NCBI GenBank assembly: GCA_029582165.1 | Contig: CM055888.1 | Span: forward strand, 29,279,408 to 29,343,407 | Origin: Portulaca oleracea | Taxonomy: Eukaryota; Streptophyta; Magnoliopsida; Caryophyllales; Portulacaceae | Length of the DNA stretch: 64,000 bases | Reading direction: 5' to 3' | In this document: positions 57,371 to 64,000 of the stretch, in pieces | Position numbering within the stretch: position 1 is the stretch's first letter | Layout: the number at the start of each line of letters is the position of its first letter | Notes under the pieces: generated by a model | Databases searched by the model: none | Told to the model about the DNA's origin: nothing | Seen by the model: the letters and a program-made list of their open reading frames with translations, nothing else | Translations under genes and position numbers: made by a program

Positions 57371-59122
57371 TTAGACATAATACCTCTTTAACTGATATAG
57401 GTTCACAGGCTGAATAAGCTCTTCTCCTTTAGGTGTTGCCAAACAAGCAGCACCTCCAGGTGTAATGGAGATAATGACATAAGGTCCTTTCCAATTCGAG
57501 GCAAACTTTCCATGGGGATCCTGACGAGCATACCTCATTTCTTGCAACACTAAGTCTCCTTCCATCAAATCTCGATCTTTGACCTTCTTGTTGAACGCGC
57601 GAGTAATTCGGCTTTGATAAAGTTTCATGTTATGTAAAGCACGGAGTCGATGCTCGTCCAACAACGTTAACTCCTCATACTTGGCTCGAGCCCATTCAGC
57701 TTCAGGAATTTGGCTCTCGATGATGATTCTCAGGGAAGGAATAGCAATCTCTACAGGCAAGACCGCCTCCATTCCATACACCAAAGAGTAGGGTGTAGCC
57801 CCAGTTGCAGTTCGAATAGAAGTACGATACCCCCATAATGCAAAAGGGAGTTGATCAGGCTAATCTTTATAAGTGACCTCCATCTTCTTAATGATTTTCA
57901 CCAAAGTTTTGTTCGTGGCCTCGACCGCTCCATTTCTTTGTAGCCGATAAGGAGAAGCATGATGATGTTGGATCTTGTACTTTGCCAAAAGAGCGGCAAA
58001 TTCACCCATAAAATTACTCCCATTGTCGCTGATCACTTCATGTGGCACTCCATATCTGTAGATTATGTTCTTCAACATAAACCTGGCAACATGCTTCGAA
58101 GTAATCTTTGCATAAGAAGCGGCTTCTACCCACTTAGTAAAATATTCCATGGCGACTAGCCCATATTCATGACCTCCTGTGCCCTGAGGCGAAACCTTTC
58201 CCACAATGTCAATGCCCCATACTGAAAATCGCCAAGGTGAGGCCAAAGTGGTTAGATAAGAAGATGGTTGATGTTTGAGGTCAGCATATTCTTGGCACTT
58301 TGAACACTTCCTCACAAATTGAAGACAATCTAACTCCATTGTAGACCAGAAATATCTAGCTCGCTGAATTTTCTTCACTAACATCCTCCCATTTATGTGT
58401 GGTCCACACTCTCCTCTACGGGTGGACTTCATCAGCTCTCTGGCTTCGACTTCATCAACACACAACAGATTTATACCAGTCACAGCCTTCTGTTATAACC
58501 GATCCTGAATGATGCAATATTGCGCGGCTACTAATCGGATAGCCCTCCGATCTCGGTGCCCGGCCTCTGATGGGTATACACCATTCTTCAGAAAGGTGTA
58601 GATATCAAAGTACCACACCTCAGGACTAATGGAAATGGTCATTAAAGGTTGCTGATGAACGGGCTGGACTTTCCTCTCTACCACAACTGCCAAAGTCTGA
58701 TCCATTTTTGGCATTGCTACCATAGACGACAGCTTAGCTAGCGCATCGGCTAACTCATTGTCACTTCTTGGTTGGTATTTGAACTCAATGTGCCTGAATC
58801 TCTTGGTCAAATTAGAGAAGTGTTGTTGATATAGCACCAAAGACTCACTCTTCACTTTCCAAACACTAGTAGCTTGATTGACAATTAAACTGGAGTCTCC
58901 AAATACTCGTAATCTTTCAATACCCATTTCCAGAGCCGTATGTATACCCAAGATACAAGCTTCATATTCAGCAGCATTGTTAGTGGCGTCAAAATCCAGC
59001 TTGACTGCCAAAGGAAAATGTAAGTCTTCAGGAGATATCAGCAGAGCCTCGGCTCCGCACCCCATTTGATTTTTTACACCATCGAAGTACAACTTCCAAG
59101 TCTCCTCTTCCACTTGGAACAC
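57371..59122 (-). pseudogene. Tat pol, second half: extra RNase H and integrase
   Basis: One frame. Residues 1-160 form a second RNase H (WKLYFDGVKNQMGCGAEALL, NNAAEYEACILGIHTALEMG, GDSSLIVNQ, DNELADALAKLSS), the archaeal-type RNase H that marks the Tat lineage. It is followed by integrase with a C-C finger (CSKCQEYADLKHQP), VWGIDIVGK, ISDNGSNFMGEF and VEATNKTLVKII (DDE residues visible) and a C-terminal GKFASNWKGPYVI block. Stops at 58493-58495 and at 57860-57862; the second stands where a conserved Trp precedes PDQLPFALW. It joins the first half through a one-base deletion near 59135. Confidence 0.87.
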
Positions 59123-59139
59123 CTGCTCATCGCTAAACT

Positions 59140-60660
59140 CTAAGCCCCCAGTGTCAGGTCCTTGGTTGGGAGTTTAGCCAGAAAACCAGAAACTACCCGA
59201 CCTTTTATAGATTTCTGATGCTGAAAGTGAAGGTCAAATTCAGATAACATGACTACCCATCGGCCTATTCGGCTATTCACAGTAGGTTGCTCCATGATGT
59301 ACTTGACTGGGTTGCATGCCGCAATCACATAAATAGTGTGTGCCAACAGATAATGACGAAGCTTCTTCGTAGACCAAACCAAAGCTAAGGCCATCTTTTC
59401 TATCTCAGAGTAACGGGATTCACACCCTGAGAACTTCTTACTGATGTAGTATATCGCCTTCTCCGAATTGTCGACCTTTTGAGCCAACATGGCGCCCATT
59501 GCACCTTGATTGATGGTAAGATAAAGCAGTAACGACTTTCTAGCCACAGGCAGAACTAGTACTGGCGGACTAATCAAGTCGGCCTTGATCTTGTCGAACG
59601 CTGCCTGACACTGGTCATCCCATTCAACTTTTACGCCCTTCTTCAGTTTCTTAAACAACGGCTCACAGGTCATGGTGAGCTTAGAAATGAACCGGCTCGG
59701 ATATTGAACTCGCCCTAGGAAACCACGAATCTCCTTCTCCATTCGAGGTAGTGGCATATCCTGAATAGCTTTGATCTTGGAGGGATCAACTTCAATTCCC
59801 CGTTGACTGACGATATATCCTAACAGCTTCCCTAAGGTTACTCTAAATGCACACTTCTGTGGATTCAACCTCATATTGTATTTTCGAAGTATGAGGAAAA
59901 ACTTGCGCAAGTTAGGGATGTGATCTTCACGCCTTTCAGATTTTACGATCATATCATCCACATATGCTTCTACCTCCTTGTGGATCATGTCATGAAGTAA
60001 GGTAGTGACAGTGTGTTGATAAGTAGGACCAGTATTTTTCAGCCTAAATGGCATAACAGCATAGCAAAAGGTTCCCCACAAAGTGATAAAAGATGTTTTC
60101 TCCATGTCTTCTTCAACCATTTTAATCTAGTTGTAACCAGCATACCCATCCATAAATGATAGGAGTTCGTGACCACAGGTATGATTGACCAGGACGTCGA
60201 TGTGCGGCAAAGGAAAGCAATCCTTTGGTCTAGCTTTGTTTAGATCCCTAAAATCAACGCGCATCCGCACCTTTCCATCTTTCTTCGGCACGGAGACGAT
60301 ATTGGCTACCCATTGTAGAAATTCTACAATTCTGATGAACTTGGCCTCCAACTATTTCCGAACCTCATCATGGATCTTATCAGACCATTCATTATTAATT
60401 CTACGCGGACGTTACTGGACAAGTTTAGCATCCGGATAGAGAGGTATGGCATGCTCGGCAATCTCACGATCGATTCCAGGCATATCTTCATAGGACCAAG
60501 CAAAGACGTCGATAAACTCTCTCAGGAGAGCGGAGAACTCCTGTTGCTCCCCTTGGGTTAATAGTTTGCCAATTTTCAATTCTCGGGAAGTTTCAGGCGT
60601 CCCCACATTGATGGTGATGGTTTCTTCAACTGCTGACATGTGGTTCTCACGTTCGTTCAT
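59140..60660 (-). pseudogene. Tat pol, first half: reverse transcriptase and RNase H
   Basis: A single frame with three in-frame stops: 60412-60414, about 60355 and 60127-60129. All fit CAA or CAG changed to stop; the last falls in the GYNQ motif. Visible motifs: FAWSYEDMPGID, VRMRVDFRDLNKARPKDCFP, EAYVDDMIVKS (YVDD active site), LGYIVSQRGIEVDPSKIKAI, then the first RNase H with AIYYISKKFSGCESRYSEIE. It copies element RNA into DNA. It ends one base out of frame with the archaeal-type RNase H that follows. Confidence 0.88.
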
Positions 60661-60720
60661 AGCTCGTATTAATTATTTAAAATCTTTTAAAGGTTCAGTA
60701 TCAAATTTATGATTATTAGC

Positions 60721-61224
60721 CTAGTAAAAAGAAGGAGAAGAAGAAGAAGAACAGGAATACTCAGAAAGGTTCACTTCATTGAATGCAGAAACGGATACAA
60801 ACTCATCTGACATGGGGCTAATTTCAGTTGACTCAGACTCGATTATAGACCCACTAGTGCTCGACTCAAACAAGACTTTACAAGGTTCTCCTAACACTAG
60901 GGTACATTTATTATTAGCATAATCGACCCAGGACAACTCGCGGCGCCCTCCATCAGCAGAAATCATGGAGCTTGGATCAAATTCAGGACTGGACAGCACA
61001 GTAACCATCGGGTCCACTTCCTTTCCTTCCTTAGTAGTGGAGCTTCCCCGCCGATGGAAGCCTTAAGGTGCTGAAGCTCTTTCAATGCATTATCTAGAGC
61101 ATCCTGTTGCTGTTCTATTTGCTGATCTTGACGTTCAAGGTGCTCCTAAACCTTTTTGTCCTGACGGATAGTTGTGTGTAAGATCATATCTTGCATACTG
61201 TTTTTTTATATCTTCCAAGCGCTG
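60721..61224 (-). other. Linker between Tat gag and RT; no protease active site seen
   Basis: The 98-codon frame at 61017-60721 is acidic and Ser-rich. I find no DTG or DSG motif here, so the protease is deleted, frameshifted away or too diverged to see. Confidence 0.45.
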
Positions 61225-62852
61225 TTAATTTCCGAGATCCTTAATACTTTCATCATCACTTGCCCATATGCCATTGACAGTAAAGGCTGTCATATCTTCA
61301 ACAAGGAGTAGAAGTGCTCCCTCGTCAGTGATACACTCAGACGGATCAAAAGTACCCTCTCCTATAAAAATAGCATGATTCGAGAGAGGGTTGCTTTTTT
61401 TGTTGGAGTTTTTAGCCGACTTAGGTGCTGGCAATTCGCCTGAGTGAATGATTTTCTCATGAGGTTTTTGAGCACATAACACCACTTGGTATCATGTCCT
61501 CTGGTTCGATGGTACTTGCAATATGCATTGTTGTTCCATCTAGGGCCTTTGTTCTTAGGTTCCGGCTTAGGAGTAGGTAACCGGATTTTGCCTGACTTCA
61601 ACAATCGATCCAGTGCCTCAGCATAAGTCATATCCAGCGAGGTATAAGAATCATATTGGAAAGATGTTGACCTTTGGAATGGACTACGGTTCACATTCTG
61701 GATGACTTTAGTCTCTACCGCTCTCGGAGCGCTAATGGTTTTTCGGGCGGTGTTACTACCCTTCCAACTTTAAGATGCCACATTTCTCTCCTTTCGTGCC
61801 TCCAGCTTTGGGCACAACGTCTTCAGATACTCAAAGTTCTCCACAACATGAAAGTCTAATTGTTGGACCAGACTTGATTTCAGGCTTCGAATGAAGGTGT
61901 CTAACTGTACTTCCGTTGGAATGATACTAGTCACCTGGGACATCTTAGAGTGCCATCTCTCATAATAAGCCAATAACGGCTCATCATCTCTTTGGCGAAT
62001 GGCCATGACATTAGTCAAAGTCACCTTGTCTTTTTGAATCTTGCTGTAGTGTTCAATGAATGTTCGACGCAAAGTAGTCCAATCTCCTCGAGTTTCCAAA
62101 GGAAGAGTATAGTACCAATCTAATGCTTCATCATTCAGTGATGACAGAAAAAGTTGCTTGTAATGCTCAGTGCCGATGCCTCGGAGCGGTGCCTCGGAGC
62201 GGAACCACCCGGTTAAACTCTGATACGTGGTGTGTCAGGTTTGCTGAAGGACTGAACTTCTTCAACGGTATATCCATTTTACCAGCTATCTTGTCATCAA
62301 TCTCAGCGGGTGGTTCGAACTCAACGAACTGATTGGCGAAAGCAGGCATTTGGCTCATAGCATTCTTGACCTCATTCAACTATGCTTTCACTTCGCGGAT
62401 AGCGAGAGCGTCTTGTAATCCATGTTCGGCCTTAACCGATGCAACCCGAGGGGTAGCCACCGGAGGTGGTGGCTTAAGTGTGGAGTCATCTGGAATATGG
62501 ATGACTCCTCCCGTCTGGGAACTTTCCCCTACTTTTCCTTTACCTTTTTCAACAACAATCACACAGTCAGGGACAATTTCCATGGTATCCTCATCATCAT
62601 TGTTCATCCCCACATGTGCACTAATGCCGTACAGAGCTTCCACTATTCCGTTCAAAGTCTCTTGTTGTTGCTCAATACGGCTATTATGCCTTTCAGTGAG
62701 TTCCCGTTGTTGAGCGGTAAGCTCTTCGGCTTTCTTTCCTTGTTGCAGAGTGGCGAAGGTGATCGAACCTTCCATCTTGGTGAACCTCTCCTCGAGGAAC
62801 TTGTCAAAGCAACATTGACTGAGTTGTCAGCTTGGTTTTCATTGGCAGACAT
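61225..62852 (-). pseudogene. Gag of the Tat element
   Basis: Likely start MSANENQADN at 62852. A frameshift near 62810 leads into a Gln-rich coiled-coil block (TAQQRELTERHNSRIEQQQE). A TAG at 62380-62382 stands in a Gln position of the same frame. The Retrotrans_gag domain is at about 62130-61770 (GDWTTLRRTFIEHYSKIQKD, LAYYERWHSKMSQVTS). The zinc-binding motif CKYHRTRGHDTKWC, typical of Tat Gag, is near 61515. At least two more frameshifts separate these parts. It would form the particle for element RNA. Confidence 0.78.
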
Positions 62853-63154
62853 GTCGAATTGTAGACGACAAGAGACCTTTGACCTAGGGTTTTGCGAGAC
62901 ATAATCCGGGTTGCGGATTAGGCGGCCTAATGGTCCTAGGATCCAAGCTAGACTCGGGTCTCCTATACTGACTAAGGAACAACACACAGCTCAGAGATTG
63001 ACCTTTTGAAAGAAACAACCCTCCCTTGATGAATGCATGGCCTAACTGACCTACATGGGACTTCTAAGATGCATGACTTATGTGCTGACTCAGGAAGACT
63101 CACCCGGGACACGGGTTTGCATGACTTAACTCTACATGAACCTAAAGACAGCTT

Positions 63155-64000
63155 GTTCATTATAAGGGACCGAATAAAGCCAAGTATGGCGAATCAGGAC
63201 TGAATAAGGAATCACGAGTCAGTGTTTCTCAATTCGGTTGGGCCCCATCCACAGGCCGACCGTTTTAAGGAGAATCCGTAACTCGAAAAATTTATTAGTC
63301 GAACTCAAGCCATACTGACTATTGCGCGGGCTAGAATAATGACCAACACGACTGACAGTCTATTCTTTCTATATTTTTTTTATTATTATATTTACCAGGA
63401 AAGCGGGTATTATAAAGGACTGGATAAAACCAACAACGGGCGAGTTATAATTGATTTATGGAGTCAGTTATCAAATATAATATGGTTAGGCCTAACCACG
63501 GGTCGGCCATAAGTATGACGGATCTGATAGTTAATTCGATAAATTAACTTACTCAAGCTCGGTGATTATTATGTAGTCTAACACTTTACCCACTATCTTT
63601 GTTTTGACTTTTAATCAAGTTTATTGGACCTTTGTTAAGAGAATGCCATAAAGGGCCAGGTGGAATCATCAGAGGCGAGTTTGAGTTTACTTTATGAACC
63701 AATATAATTAACCTTTATAGACAAATGGACCCAACCACTAGGTTAACCATAATTTTTAAGGTTAATTGACCTAGTTGTAAACGTGGCTCTTCTCAGCCCA
63801 ATGACTACTATATGGGCTAAGACAACATCTCTAGACTTTGGTTGACTCTTTACAACAACAGTAAACACATAGCACATAACATACATATGAACAAAGGGTA
63901 TCCTAAACCAAGGTTCTATGTACGAAAGGGTTTATTGGCTATATAGGCTTATCGGCTCATGTACTCTCCCCGGTGCATTCTCGTTATAAAGGCAAGTTGA
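63155..64000 (-). repeat. 5' untranslated region of the Tat element with diverged tandem units of about 240 bp
   Basis: Similar blocks start near 63159 (ATAAGGGACCGAATAAAGCC), 63412 (ATAAAGGACTGGATAAAACC) and 63651 (ATAAAGGGCCAGGTGGAATC). Each is followed by a GGCC/CCAACC-rich segment and a CTGACTATT or GTGATTATT segment. Intervals are about 253 and 239 bp. No PBS or LTR is reached, so the 5' LTR lies beyond 64000. Confidence 0.6.

Overview
The window is nuclear DNA of a flowering plant, probably a dicot, from a gene-poor, transposon-dense region. Nearly every long reading frame is a retrotransposon gene (Gag, protease, reverse transcriptase, RNase H, integrase, LINE endonuclease) or transposon-associated cargo (plant mobile domain, Ulp1-like protease). 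The spacers are AT-rich, and several insertions are flanked by exact target-site duplications (TSDs). I see no intact conventional host gene and no tRNA or rRNA gene.

Layout. 1-2945: 3' part of a Tekay-like LTR. 4060-6853: a gypsy-type LTR with palindromic GC-rich boxes and a duplicated primer-binding site, itself split by a 1.6-kb insertion. 7395-8381: a broken minus-strand reading frame ending in a LINE-type endonuclease segment. 9366-9921: a long fold-back element. 11640-12700: a roughly 220-bp tandem repeat. 13330-24890: a minus-strand Ulp1-like (C48) cysteine-protease gene remnant, broken by a hAT-type MITE (13875-14475), a solo LTR (15341-17296) and a 5.4-kb gag-protease-only LTR element (17667-23115); each insertion has an exact TSD. 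26225-31587: a full-length L1-type LINE with a 17-bp TSD. 31695-32930: chromovirus pol tail, LTR and PBS. 33186-64000: a large Tat-lineage element on the minus strand, open at the window end. Its 3' LTR holds a CACTA-type sequence, its 3' untranslated region holds a complete 14,070-bp Athila-like element (37326-51395, TSD TGGGC), and between pol and the 3' LTR it carries two intron-containing genes on the opposite strand: a plant-mobile-domain gene and a DUF7745-like gene.

How parts relate. The Tat element is older than the Athila-like element inside it, because that insertion interrupts its 3' untranslated region. The protease gene is older than its three insertions. Stop codons inside the retroelement frames are mostly C-to-T or G-to-A changes at Gln, Trp or Arg codons, as expected from deamination of methylated cytosine in silenced DNA.

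The most unusual signal is an architecture shared by at least three LTR families: 14-bp GC-rich palindromes placed in pairs 21-22 bp apart, with pairs recurring about every 75-80 bp. It appears with different arm sequences in each family. In the 4-kb copy it lies directly upstream of a TATA box.
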